Below are positions 44,116 through 52,640 of a DNA stretch of 64,000 bases, piece after piece. A program made the position numbers and the translations under genes. The notes under the pieces were generated by a model, which made no database searches, was not told the origin of the DNA, and worked only from the letters and a program-made list of their open reading frames with translations. Each line of letters opens with the position of its first letter. Positions within the stretch are counted from its first letter, which is position 1. The DNA lies in contig JACKLP010000013.1 in assembly GCA_024235875.1 (NCBI GenBank), positions 1-64,000 of the forward strand, written 5' to 3'. The stretch comes from Burkholderiaceae bacterium. GTDB taxonomy: Bacteria > Pseudomonadota > Gammaproteobacteria > Burkholderiales > Burkholderiaceae_E.

Positions 44116-44142
44116 TTCCCCGTGTTCCCTGTGTTCCCCGTG
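44116..44142. repeat. Three 9-bp tandem repeats upstream of ettA
   Basis: TTCCCCGTG, TTCCCTGTG, TTCCCCGTG, followed by a degenerate CTCCGT. On the minus strand this reads (CACGGGGAA)n and ends against the ettA start codon, so the repeat unit itself supplies the ribosome binding site. Confidence 0.8.
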
Positions 44143-44269
44143 CTCCGTTTCGCCCCGGCGTTTTCGGCCCCAAGGCGTGCCGGGTTTTGCCAAACCTGTA
44201 ATTATGCGCCAACGCCGACGACCGGGCACTCGGGTGCCGACGGCAATGGGCACCATCGGAGGAATTGCG

Positions 44270-45571
44270 ATGTCCGATACATGCGAGAAGCGACGCGCGC
44301 GCCAGGGCGCCAGGGCGCCGCACACACGTGGGCTGCACCTTCGGGCACGGGCGCTAGGGGCCCGGATGGGGATCGCGCTGTGCGCGAGCGCGCTCTTGTC
44401 TTCCTGGGTACCGACGCGCGCCGACACGCCGGCAAAGGCACCGATGCCGATCATCGATGTCCATATCCACTACAGCCATGACGCCTGGTCGCAGACGCCA
44501 CCGGCGCAAGCAGTCGAGATCCTGCGTCGCGCCGGGCTCCGGCACGCCGTCGTCTCGAGTTCCAGCGACGACGGTACCCAGATGCTGCTGCGCGAAGCGC
44601 CGACGCTGGTCGTGCCCTCGCTTCGTCCTTACCGGCGGCGCGGCGAGCTCTCGACCTGGTTTCACGACCCCAGCGTCGTCGAGCACTTGCGCGAGCGCCT
44701 GCGCAAGAATCGATACGTCGCGATCGGCGAGTTCCACGTCTACGGTGCCGATGCCGACCTGCCCGTTCTGCGGCGGGTCGTCGAGCTCGCACGCGAGTAC
44801 GACCTGGTTCTGCACGTCCACGGCGATGCCGATGCGGTCCGACGGCTGTTCGCCCAGAACCCGGATGCACGCATCCTTTGGGCGCACGCCGGATTCGACG
44901 GACCGGCCACCGTTCGAAAGATGCTCGAAGCGTACCCGCGCCTGTGGACCGACCTTGCGTTTCGCAGCGAGCCGGCGGTGGACGGCCGGGTCGATCCGGA
45001 ATGGCTGGCCGCCTTCGAAGCGTTTCCCGACCGATTCATGCTTGGCACGGACACGTTTACGCCCGAGCGATGGGAGTACGTGGTCGAGCATGCGCGCTGG
45101 GCTCGCGAATGGCTCGCCACCTTGCCGCGACAACTCGCCGAAGGCATCGCGTGGCGAAACGCCGAGCGCCTGTATCGCCTGGGTCAGCGTCGCGCCGATT
45201 GCGATGCGACCCAGGGCGCGCTGGTGGCATCCGCCCCGGAAGCCGGTGTCACCGCTCGCCTGGCGCCGGTCGATGGCGCGTTTCGAAGCGGCGAACCGCT
45301 GGCGCTCAGCATTCGCCTGTGCCCCGGCGATCCTGCGAAGGCAGCCGCACCGCAGGCAACGCCCGCGCAGGTCCGCGTCGTCGGCCTCGACGCCACGATG
45401 CCCGCCCATCGCCATGGCATGAATACCCGCCCTCGCCTGACGAGCCGAGCCGACGGTAGCTTGGTCGCCGACGGCGTGTTGCTGCACATGGCGGGCACCT
45501 GGGAGTTCCAGGTCCGCCTCGAGTCGCCCGGTCGGCGGCATACGCTGCGAGCCTCGGTCGTGATCGAATGA
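44270..45571 (+). CDS. Exported amidohydrolase fused to a C-terminal YtkA-like beta domain
   Basis: 433 residues from the ATG at 44270 (GGAGGAA seven bases upstream). A basic N-terminus and hydrophobic GIALCASALLSSWVPTRA serve as export signal. The TIM-barrel amidohydrolase domain (about residues 60-305) has metal-site candidates in DVHIHYS, LVLHVHGDAD, LWAHAGFDGP and MLGTDTF. From about residue 325 a separate beta domain (ARLAPVDGAFRSGEPLALSI, DATMPAHRHGMNTRP, GVLLHMAGTWEFQV) resembles YtkA/FixH-type periplasmic modules. The stop overlaps the start of a diheme cytochrome peroxidase-like gene (ATGA). The substrate is unknown. Confidence 0.78.
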   Translation: MSDTCEKRRARQGARAPHTRGLHLRARALGARMGIALCASALLSSWVPTRADTPAKAPMPIIDVHIHYSHDAWSQTPPAQAVEILRRAGLRHAVVSSSSDDGTQMLLREAPTLVVPSLRPYRRRGELSTWFHDPSVVEHLRERLRKNRYVAIGEFHVYGADADLPVLRRVVELAREYDLVLHVHGDADAVRRLFAQNPDARILWAHAGFDGPATVRKMLEAYPRLWTDLAFRSEPAVDGRVDPEWLAAFEAFPDRFMLGTDTFTPERWEYVVEHARWAREWLATLPRQLAEGIAWRNAERLYRLGQRRADCDATQGALVASAPEAGVTARLAPVDGAFRSGEPLALSIRLCPGDPAKAAAPQATPAQVRVVGLDATMPAHRHGMNTRPRLTSRADGSLVADGVLLHMAGTWEFQVRLESPGRRHTLRASVVIE

Positions 45572-46887
45572 GCGTTTCGCTGCGGCGGAGACGGCGACCG
45601 TGGCTGGCGATCGCCGCGGGCGTGGCACTCGCCGCAATCCCGGTGCTGGTCGACACGCTCGCGCTGGTGCAAGCGGCGCCGCCCGCCGACGGTGGGCAGG
45701 GCGGGTACGGCCCCCAGGCCGTCAAGGACGTGCGGCCGATCTGGAGCGAGGCCGAGCGACGCCGCATCCTGAAGCACGGCCCCTGGCCCCCGGTGAACAT
45801 ACCGGACCTGGGCAACCGGGCCGCTGGCAGGCACGCCGCCCGGCGCCTCGGCGCGGAATTGTTCTTCGATCCGGTGCTATCGGCGAACGGCCGGGTCTCG
45901 TGCGCGAGCTGCCATCACCCGGGCCGGGACTGGAGCGACGGCCAGGCCAGACCGCTTGCCCGCGACGGACGCCCCTTGGATCGCAATACGCCGTCGCTGT
46001 GGAACGTCGGACAGCACCGGTGGCTCGGTTGGGACGGCGGATCCGATTCGCTCTGGGCCTTCGTGATGCGCCCCTTGATGGATTCGCGCGAGATGGGCGC
46101 CCGGCCCGAAGACCTCAAGCGACTGATGACCGATGACCCGCGACGCCGGTGCCTGTATCGGGCATCGATCGACGAGGATCCGGCGACGAGCTCGCCCGAA
46201 GCCGTGGCGCGCGGCGTGGCCAAGGTGCTCGCCGCCTTCGTCGGCACGCTGATCTCGCCGCGCACCTCCTTCGATGCCTACCGTGACGCGCTCGCCCGCG
46301 GCGGCGATGCCGCCGGCGTCGACTACCCGGTCGCTGCGCAGCGGGGCCTGCGAATCTTTGTCGGCCAAGGGCGATGCCACCTCTGTCACAGCGGCCCGAT
46401 GTTCAGCCATGGCGAGTTCCACGACATCGGCCGCCCCCACCGGCGCGCCGACGGCCGGGTGGACCCGGGACGCCATGCCGGCATCGCCCGGGTACGATCC
46501 GATCGGAACAACCGCGCCGGGCCGCATTCGGACGATCGTGCCGGGGCCGCCCGAGCCGCCGTGGGCTTCCTGCGAAGCTCGCACCGCAACTGGGGCGCGT
46601 TTCGCGTGCCGGGCCTGCGCCAGGTCGCCGGAACCGCCCCGTACTTCCACGATGGCAGTGCAGCGGGGCTGGCCGATGTCATCGCCCACTACGATTTGCC
46701 GGACGCCGAGCGGCTTCACACCGAGGGAGAGGCGCTGATTGCCGCGCTGAACCTGACGCCGGGTCAGCGCGACGACCTGGAGGCGTTCCTGCGGACGCTG
46801 TCGGCGCCGACCAACGCGCAAGCGTCAACGATTCGCCTTGAAAACCAGGCGATCGATGCAATCTGTCCAAGTGCCGGACCCAATTAG
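45568..46887 (+). CDS. Diheme cytochrome c peroxidase/MauG family protein
   Basis: 439 residues. An N-terminal anchor or signal (RPWLAIAAGVALAAIPVLVD) is followed by two c-type heme motifs, CASCHHPGRDWSDG (first half) and CHLCHSGPMFSHGEFHDIG (second half), the two-domain layout of CcpA/MauG proteins. NTPSLWNVG, RNWGAFRVPGLRQVAGTAPY and FHDGSAAGLADVIAHY match the family. It could detoxify peroxide or, like MauG and MbnH, oxidise residues of a partner protein. Translational coupling to the upstream amidohydrolase/YtkA gene favours a dedicated pair. Confidence 0.85.
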   Translation: MSVSLRRRRRPWLAIAAGVALAAIPVLVDTLALVQAAPPADGGQGGYGPQAVKDVRPIWSEAERRRILKHGPWPPVNIPDLGNRAAGRHAARRLGAELFFDPVLSANGRVSCASCHHPGRDWSDGQARPLARDGRPLDRNTPSLWNVGQHRWLGWDGGSDSLWAFVMRPLMDSREMGARPEDLKRLMTDDPRRRCLYRASIDEDPATSSPEAVARGVAKVLAAFVGTLISPRTSFDAYRDALARGGDAAGVDYPVAAQRGLRIFVGQGRCHLCHSGPMFSHGEFHDIGRPHRRADGRVDPGRHAGIARVRSDRNNRAGPHSDDRAGAARAAVGFLRSSHRNWGAFRVPGLRQVAGTAPYFHDGSAAGLADVIAHYDLPDAERLHTEGEALIAALNLTPGQRDDLEAFLRTLSAPTNAQASTIRLENQAIDAICPSAGPN

Positions 46888-46960
46888 TGCAAGGCCCGAT
46901 CGCCCTCCTTCTCTGGCGGGATCCGCTTCCCGCGACTCCAATCTCTTTGCGAGCACCGAC

Positions 46961-47803
46961 ATGATTGACGCCGACCAGACCAATTTCGACCAGACCGTCA
47001 TCGAGGCATCGTACGAGGCGCCGGTACTCGTGGACTTCTGGGCCCCCTGGTGCGGGCCGTGCCGGATGCTCGGCCCGGTCCTCGAGAAGGTCGAGTCCTC
47101 GATGGCGGGCGCATTCAAGCTGGTGAAGATCAATTCCGACGACAACCCGGCGCTGTCTGCCCGCTATGGCGTGCGCAGCATTCCCTACGTGGTGGCATTC
47201 CGCAACGGCGAGCCGGTCGACCAGTTCGTCGGGGCGCTGCCCGAAGGCCAGGTACGTGCCTTCGTCGAGCGGCTGGCGCCAAGACCCGGCGAGGAAATGC
47301 TGGCCGCGGCCGCCGCGGCGCGCGAGGCCGGGGATCTGGATGCCGAGGTCGAGGCGCTACGCACCGCCCTGGCGATCAACCCGGCGCTCGACGAGGCACG
47401 GGTTGCGTACGTGCGTGCCCTGCTCGCATGCAAGCGCCCGCAAGAAGCCCGCACCGCATTCGAGCCGCTCGAGCCGCGTCTGATGCTCGAGCCCGAGTTC
47501 GAGGCGCTCAATCAGCTGATCCATACGGCGCTGGCGGCCGCAAGCGCGCCCGACGAAGCGGTCCTTCGCGCCACGATCGAGCGCGATGCCACCGACCTGG
47601 ACGCGCGCTACCAGCTCTCCCAACGCCTGGTCAGCGAGCAACGCTGGGCCGAGGCGATGGACCAGCTCATCGAAGTGATCGTCCGCGACAAGCGCTATCG
47701 TGACGACCAGCCGCGCAAGGACATGCTCGCGATCTTCGCCGCGTGCCCGGACGCGCAACTGGTCGGCAGCTATCGTCGCAAGCTGGGGGCGGCGCTGAAC
47801 TGA
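46961..47803 (+). CDS. ybbN: YbbN/CnoX-type thioredoxin-TPR co-chaperone
   Basis: 280 residues from the ATG at 46961. The thioredoxin domain (1-110) has W-C31-G-P-C34, with the cis-proline in RSIPYVVAF. The C-terminal half is helical TPR-like (AREAGDLDAEVEALRTALAI, ALLACKRPQEARTAFEPLEP, LSQRLVSEQRWAEAMDQLIE), as in YbbN/CnoX, which protects proteins during bleach or oxidative stress and hands them to chaperones. Many relatives have a non-canonical motif; here the canonical CGPC suggests true redox activity. Confidence 0.92.
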   Translation: MIDADQTNFDQTVIEASYEAPVLVDFWAPWCGPCRMLGPVLEKVESSMAGAFKLVKINSDDNPALSARYGVRSIPYVVAFRNGEPVDQFVGALPEGQVRAFVERLAPRPGEEMLAAAAAAREAGDLDAEVEALRTALAINPALDEARVAYVRALLACKRPQEARTAFEPLEPRLMLEPEFEALNQLIHTALAAASAPDEAVLRATIERDATDLDARYQLSQRLVSEQRWAEAMDQLIEVIVRDKRYRDDQPRKDMLAIFAACPDAQLVGSYRRKLGAALN

Positions 47804-47855
47804 ACGCCTGGTCGGCAAACCGCCCCGACGAGAAGCCTCCCGTTCGGGGCGAGCC

Positions 47856-49409
47856 CTAGGGCAACACGACCTCGATCAGGCGCGGCCCGCGCTCGCCCAG
47901 GCCGCGCCGCATCGCGGCAACCAGCCCATCGACATCGGTCACGCGCTCGGCCGCGATCCCCTGCCCGCTCGCCAACGCGACGAAATCGAGGACGGGCTGA
48001 TCGACCGTCAGCATGCGCACGGCATTGGGGCCCGGATCGGCGACGCCCACGCCCTTGAGCTCACCACGCAGGATCTGATAGCCCCGGTTCGCGAACACCA
48101 GTACCAGCACGTCGAGCGACTCGCGCGCCATCGTCCACAGCGATTGCACCGTGTACATCGCGCTGCCATCGCCACTGAGCGCAATGACCTTGCGATCGGG
48201 ACAGGCCACCGCCGCCCCCGTGGCGCACGGCAGGCAGTAGCCGATCGCCCCGCCTCGGCTCGACAGCCATTCATGCGGCGCCGCCACCGCGGTGGGTGCG
48301 TGAAAGCCGCGCCCCGTGGTCACGGCCTCGTCGACGATGATCGCCTGCTCCGGCATCAACGCCGCCAGCACCAGGCCGACGCTCTCCGGTGTCAGCGCCC
48401 CGCCGGGGATCTGCGGGCGCGCCAGCTCGGCCGTGTGAGCCGGCGCCACGCCCGACCCCGCACCCACGGCCTCGGCGAGCGCCTCGAGCGCGGCATGCAG
48501 ATCGTCCGCGGCCGTACCCATGACGGTCAGCGTGCAATCGTCCGGCGTGAGGATGCTGGGCTTGTCGGGATAGGCGAAGAAACCGACCGGCGGCTTGCTG
48601 CCGACCTGGACCAGGCCGCGCAGGTCCGCGAGCATGGCAACGGCCTGCTCGACCGGATACGGGATCCGTTGCACCTGGACCCGTCCCGCACCGCGCTGCA
48701 GGCGCGCGTTCATGTTCTCGGCCAACAGGCGGCAACCCGTCTTCGCTGCAATCCGACCGGCGATCTCGAGGCTTTCGGCACGTAGCGCCACGCCACCCAG
48801 CAGCAGCGCGTTGGGACCATCGGCCAACAGCAGGCGCGCGGCGGCGTCGACGGCGCTCGAGTCCACCTCGGGGCGAGCCGGGACCGGTAGGGCCGGTGCC
48901 GCCGCCTTCGCCTCGTTCCAGGCCGTGTCGGCCGGCAGGATCAGGGTCGCGATCTGCCCGGGCGCGGTCCGGGCGACCTGCACCGCCGTCGCGCCGTCGG
49001 CCGCGACGGCCTGCGCGGACGCCGAAGAATGCACCCAGTGCGACATCGGACGCGCCACGCCCGCGCAGTCGGACGCCAGCGGCGCATCGTATTGCTGGTG
49101 ATAGGTGGCGTGGTCGCCAACGATGTTCACGATGCCCGAGCCGGCGCGCCGGGCGTTGTGCAGGTTGGCAAGCCCATTGGCGAGCCCGGGCCCGAGGTGC
49201 AGCAACGTCGCCGCCGGCCGACCCGACATGCGGTAGTAGCCGTCGGCCGCGCCGGTGGCCACCCCTTCGAACAGACCGAGCACGCAACGCATTCCCGGCA
49301 CGCGGTCCAGCGCCGCCACGAAATGCATCTCCGAGGTACCCGGGTTCGTGAAACAGACGTCCACTTCGCTGTCGACCAGCGTGCGAACGAGACTCTCCGC
49401 GCCATTCAT
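47856..49409 (-). CDS. Thiamine-diphosphate enzyme of the acetolactate synthase/benzoylformate decarboxylase family
   Basis: 517 residues, somewhat shorter than catalytic acetolactate synthases (about 570). The N-terminal TPP domain carries FTNPGTSEMHFVAALDRV and the catalytic Glu in GLFEGVATGAADGYYR. The C-terminal TPP/Mg motif is ALSGDGSAMYTVQSLWTMAR plus FANRGYQILRGEL. The central domain and FAD-binding residues of true acetolactate synthases are reduced. Such proteins are often called acetolactate synthase large subunit but act as decarboxylases or on unknown 2-keto acids. No small regulatory subunit gene is adjacent. It is convergent with ybbN. Confidence 0.85.
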   Translation of the reverse strand: MNGAESLVRTLVDSEVDVCFTNPGTSEMHFVAALDRVPGMRCVLGLFEGVATGAADGYYRMSGRPAATLLHLGPGLANGLANLHNARRAGSGIVNIVGDHATYHQQYDAPLASDCAGVARPMSHWVHSSASAQAVAADGATAVQVARTAPGQIATLILPADTAWNEAKAAAPALPVPARPEVDSSAVDAAARLLLADGPNALLLGGVALRAESLEIAGRIAAKTGCRLLAENMNARLQRGAGRVQVQRIPYPVEQAVAMLADLRGLVQVGSKPPVGFFAYPDKPSILTPDDCTLTVMGTAADDLHAALEALAEAVGAGSGVAPAHTAELARPQIPGGALTPESVGLVLAALMPEQAIIVDEAVTTGRGFHAPTAVAAPHEWLSSRGGAIGYCLPCATGAAVACPDRKVIALSGDGSAMYTVQSLWTMARESLDVLVLVFANRGYQILRGELKGVGVADPGPNAVRMLTVDQPVLDFVALASGQGIAAERVTDVDGLVAAMRRGLGERGPRLIEVVLP

Positions 49410-49531
49410 CCGTCGTCACCTCGATTGATTGCCCGATGGACGACCGCCGGCTCAGCTGCCGCGCCGGAGGCCGATCTGCGGGTATCGTAACGGAGCCGAC
49501 GATCGCTCGGGCCGTGAATGGCCCGCTGCCC

Positions 49532-50740
49532 TCAACGAGCCGGGACGCCCAGCGCCCGGACGGTTTCGATATTCAGGTATTCGTCCACCGGCAGATTGCG
49601 TGCGCGCTGGAACGCATTGACCGCCGCCATCGTCCGCGACGCGATCACCCCGTCGATCGGCCCCGGATCGAAGCCCGACGCCCGCAACGCGCGTTGAATG
49701 TCGGCAACGCGCGCCTTGGTCATGTTGGTCTCGCACAGGATTTCGCGCCACTCGACCGCACCGGGCGTGATCATTTCCTCGCGCGTCACACTGCCGTATT
49801 CGGCCGGCAGCTTTCGGCGCTTCTCGCCCGCCGGCTCGATCAGGCGGTTGACCGTGACCGTGCGGTACTGCGCCGCCACGGGCACTTCACGCGTCGTCGC
49901 CGGCTTGACCATCGTCTGGGTCCGCACCGTCCGGTATACCGCCGGCACGACCTCTTCGCGAACGCTCGCCGGACGCTTGACGACCGAGCGCGTCACCGTC
50001 TTGTAGACCGGCGGCACCTCGACCAGGCACATGATCTCGCCAGTCGCCTTGTCGATACGCTGGATCGGGCCCCGCCCCTTCTTCCAAGTCGTGTAGCCGG
50101 CCTTCACGAGCACCTGCTCGCTGACCTGCTCGATCTGGGCCGGCACCTCGACGAGGCGCCGGGTCTCGGGTGTCACCAGCACCCGCTCCTCGACCCACTT
50201 GAACTCGGCCGGAATGACCTCGATGCGCGCGGACCCGGGGCGCACCAGCACCTGCTCGCTGACCGGCGCGAAACGCGGCGGCGTGGTCTCGACCACCTCG
50301 CGCGCATCGCGAACGACCACGCGCTCGGTCACGGTACGGTACTTCGGGGGCAGGTAGATGCGGGCGTAGCACTGGCCCGGCTTTGCCGTCGGCGGCAGAT
50401 CGGCGCCCACCGCGCCAGACCCACCGCTGAGCACCGGCGTCGATTGATTCGCGATTGGCGCGGTCGTGCTCGGCACCGGCGTGGGCGCTGCCAACGACGG
50501 CACCGACGGGTCACGTTTCTCGCCCCGCATCGTCGCATTGATCGCGCGCATCCGCTCGGCAGCGCGTCGCCGAACAGCCTCTCGGGCCGCGGCGCTCGTC
50601 TCGGTGCGCATCGGGGCCGGCGTCGCGCCTCCCGTCGCCAGCACCACACCGCGCCGCTCCACCGGGGCCGAACTGCAGCCGACGATGGCGAGCACCGAAG
50701 CGACCGCAAGGGCACGCTGGCTTGGGAAAAACTTTCTCAT
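49532..50740 (-). CDS. Lipoprotein with eight 23-residue repeats and a C-terminal peptidoglycan-binding domain
   Basis: 402 residues from the ATG at 50740. The lipobox is VLAIVGC with the lipidated cysteine at 22. A Pro/Ala/Ser linker leads to residues 131-336, where the motif P-x-x-Y/F recurs at 131, 154, 177, 200, 243, 266, 289 and 312: an exact 23-residue period, with one 20-residue insertion in the fourth unit. The consensus is roughly PAxYRTVTExVLVxPxxxRxEV. Residues 345-399 form a PG_binding_1 domain (RVADIQRALRASGFDPGPID, SRTMAAVNAFQRARNLPVDE). The protein probably links the outer membrane to peptidoglycan through a beta solenoid. Confidence 0.85.
   Translation of the reverse strand: MRKFFPSQRALAVASVLAIVGCSSAPVERRGVVLATGGATPAPMRTETSAAAREAVRRRAAERMRAINATMRGEKRDPSVPSLAAPTPVPSTTAPIANQSTPVLSGGSGAVGADLPPTAKPGQCYARIYLPPKYRTVTERVVVRDAREVVETTPPRFAPVSEQVLVRPGSARIEVIPAEFKWVEERVLVTPETRRLVEVPAQIEQVSEQVLVKAGYTTWKKGRGPIQRIDKATGEIMCLVEVPPVYKTVTRSVVKRPASVREEVVPAVYRTVRTQTMVKPATTREVPVAAQYRTVTVNRLIEPAGEKRRKLPAEYGSVTREEMITPGAVEWREILCETNMTKARVADIQRALRASGFDPGPIDGVIASRTMAAVNAFQRARNLPVDEYLNIETVRALGVPAR
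49733..50350 (-). repeat. Coding region for eight 23-residue (69-bp) repeats
   Basis: The repeats in the lipoprotein are regular at the protein level (69-bp steps) but strongly diverged at DNA level, so they are old duplications kept by selection and not a recent microsatellite-like expansion. Confidence 0.8.
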
Positions 50741-50954
50741 CTCAACCCCCAAAAAAGGACACTAGACCCGGCTCGGCGCACAGCCATGGTGTACGTCCGA
50801 AAACCGGTCGACGGCAATGCGCGCCGCGCTACCTGAAACTTGCGGGGGATGTTGCGACGGCGTTGCGCCGCTGTGCGCCACCTGAACGACGGCCCACGCT
50901 TATTCCTTGATTGTACTAAAAGGCGGGGTTGGCAAGCCGCGCTCGGAGCCCGAT

Positions 50955-50991
50955 CGGCCCTATGGACCGGCCCTATGGACCGGCGCTATGG
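50955..50991. repeat. 13-bp tandem repeat, about 2.8 copies
   Basis: CGGCCCTATGGAC occurs twice in direct succession, followed by the partial unit CGGCGCTATGG. It lies in the 287-base non-coding stretch between the lipoprotein gene and the island edge, in which I see no other clear gene or signal. Confidence 0.85.
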
Positions 50992-51027
50992 GCTGCACAG
51001 CCCTTCGACGCTGTCGACCCACTTGCC

Positions 51028-51331
51028 CTAACGAACCTTGAGGCCATACATCGCCTCTCCGCTCGGGCACTTGATCGAGCAATTCAACGCCATCGCACCG
51101 CCGCCAATCGTTGGGCCCATGAACTGATACTCGTCGTCCCGGCGCTTCTTGACGACATATCCACGAGACGGATACGCGCACCAGGTCGCAGATATCTTGT
51201 CGACGTAGGCCCCGCTCTTCATCGCGAGCAGCCAGACCGCACCCTTACGACAAGTACTGTCGCCCGACGGACCGCCGCCAGGGCCCCCGTGATCTTCCAG
51301 GCGCCTCTCGGTCCGCGCCGGTACTTGAGCT
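51028..51331 (-). pseudogene. 5'-truncated remnant of an exported cysteine-containing protein beside the island end
   Basis: An open frame runs from inside the tRNA-Ser fragment to a stop at 51028, with no start codon or signal sequence in the expected place. The readable part includes GDSTCRKGAVWLLAMKSGAY, SATWCAYPSRGYVVKKRRDD and LNCSIKCPSGEAMYGLKVR, with a spaced set of five cysteines that looks like real protein. An internal ATG at 51222 could give a 64-residue product, but without a ribosome binding site. I read it as the tail of a gene whose 5' part was lost at the island junction. The family is not recognised. Confidence 0.5.
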
Positions 51332-51406
51332 GTAAGTCCTTGATTCTTGGCGGAGAGCGAGGGATTCGAACCCCCGAGGGGCTGTTAACCCCTAACGGTT
51401 TTCAAG
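51332..51406. repeat. Left copy of the 75-bp island direct repeat (tRNA-Ser 3' fragment)
   Basis: This copy matches 55116-55190 at 73 of 75 positions. From 51348 it equals the tRNA-Ser(UGA) gene from its 3' CCA through T-arm, variable arm and anticodon loop, then diverges, so the 5' third of the tRNA is missing and it cannot make a functional tRNA. The identity also includes 16 bases beyond the tRNA 3' end. This is the form expected of a distal attachment site. Confidence 0.88.
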
Positions 51407-51950
51407 TCAGCTGGCGTTTGGCAAGTCTGGCGCGTTGTTCGGGCCAATTCCCGTTTGCAATCGGCGCGTGGGCACCCCGCGGAAACCCGCGCCGCGCGGT
51501 CTCGTCAATCGAGATTCCTAACTCCACAGACTGCAACATGCAGCGCCCGGAGGGCGTCACGAGGATGCCGACACTCGCCGCCCGACTGCGTCAGAATCAG
51601 ATCGTCGGCAGTGGCGCGCACGGGACCGGCCATGACTCGCGCGTCAACCAGCCAGCTCCCGCGCCTCGAGGCCGCAGCCGTCGCTCTCCCCAACATGAGG
51701 GAGACAATACGCGAGTACCCGATGCCTGCGCCGCCGGGAGCCTCCACACAACGTCTCCCTTCCTCGCCGGTCAACCAGACGACGTATGATCGCCTCAGAA
51801 CTCGTCCGTTCGGTCATGCCTGCACGAATCGAACCACACCAACGGATATGCACCCGACCCGGGCGGTTCCAAGTGGTTCACCGACCAAGTTGTCTGTCTC
51901 ACATCCGGGCAAGTGGTATCTGTGGCCCCGCACATGTCTCACTTAGCTTT
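51407..51950. other. Island segment without a supported gene
   Basis: 544 bases with GC content still near that of the chromosome. Short open frames on both strands lack ribosome binding sites and any recognisable protein pattern, and I find no integrase, tRNA or strong inverted repeat. It may be the remnant of lost integration genes. Confidence 0.5.
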
Positions 51951-52634
51951 ATGGCGAAAACTCGTATCTCAGCCCAAGTCGATATTTGGTCACGCGGCGA
52001 AGTCGCCGCGTATCTCGTTGAGCTTGCACGAACTGCGCAGGTCAAACCATGCAGGCATCTGGCACTCAAGCGCGGCCATGCGTCTGCGTTCTATCCCAAA
52101 TGCAAGATTGACTGGGCTAGCCAAGTAGCGGCTCGCAATGTGCCCATTGATACCACCGCATACTCTGGCCCAAGCAGCTATTCTTGGCCGAAATGCCCCG
52201 AAGACTGTCCACATTTCATTCAGGCTGAAGACTTCTTGGTTTCGGTTTCTCGTGATCAGTACTCGCAAGAGGATAGCGGTGCGCCTCGACCCCAAGTCGC
52301 TGAGCCGATCGCCACGCGAATAGACTACCCTCCTGGAAATTCATCCAAGCCTACTCCAGCTGTTCCGCACCGCGTTACGCTTCGATGGCTGTTTCAGCAC
52401 GTACCTGTCAATCTGTGGCTAAGCGCGGCAGCCTTGCTTTGCACTGCGTTTTTCGCCGGAGTTCATTCCACACGCTTTCATTTTGTCCGGGAAGTACTTG
52501 GCCTGACTACCGCGCCCCTAGTTGCCAATCCCGAAGAATCAGTATCGGAGAAGGCAAAACCTATTGAGTCGCCCAAAGAGACAGGGGCCGGCGGGCCGAC
52601 ACCTGTCCCATATTCTGCACATCGTGCGCAATAA
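51951..52634 (+). CDS. Island gene A: cysteine-rich cytoplasmic domain plus one membrane helix, unknown function
   Basis: 227 residues from the ATG at 51951 (MAKTRIS); no clear ribosome binding site is seen, so the start is tentative. The N-terminal half has a cysteine/histidine cluster (KPCRHLALKRGH, FYPKCKIDW, YSWPKCPEDCPHF) that could bind zinc. A linker with many prolines follows, then one transmembrane helix (VNLWLSAAALLCTAFFAGVH) and an acidic Pro/Glu-rich tail. It is six bases upstream of island gene B, so they are co-transcribed. I do not recognise the family; a membrane-tethered nucleic-acid or protein-binding role is only a guess. Confidence 0.65.
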   Translation: MAKTRISAQVDIWSRGEVAAYLVELARTAQVKPCRHLALKRGHASAFYPKCKIDWASQVAARNVPIDTTAYSGPSSYSWPKCPEDCPHFIQAEDFLVSVSRDQYSQEDSGAPRPQVAEPIATRIDYPPGNSSKPTPAVPHRVTLRWLFQHVPVNLWLSAAALLCTAFFAGVHSTRFHFVREVLGLTTAPLVANPEESVSEKAKPIESPKETGAGGPTPVPYSAHRAQ

Positions 52635-52640
52635 GCAACC

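Noticed and set aside
47856..49409. Genuine biosynthetic acetolactate synthase (ilvB)
   Set aside because: No adjacent small subunit, shorter length and reduced FAD region; kept as a general TPP enzyme.
50955..50991. CRISPR-like repeat
   Set aside because: Units are 13 bp, directly abutting without spacers, fewer than three copies, and there are no cas genes.
51348..51406. Second tRNA-Ser gene
   Set aside because: Only the 3' portion to the anticodon loop is present; the 5' acceptor strand and D-arm are missing, so it is a fragment.
51505..51774. Possible 89-residue minus-strand gene in the island's left part
   Set aside because: No ribosome binding site, no family resemblance, and competing frames on the other strand are equally long.
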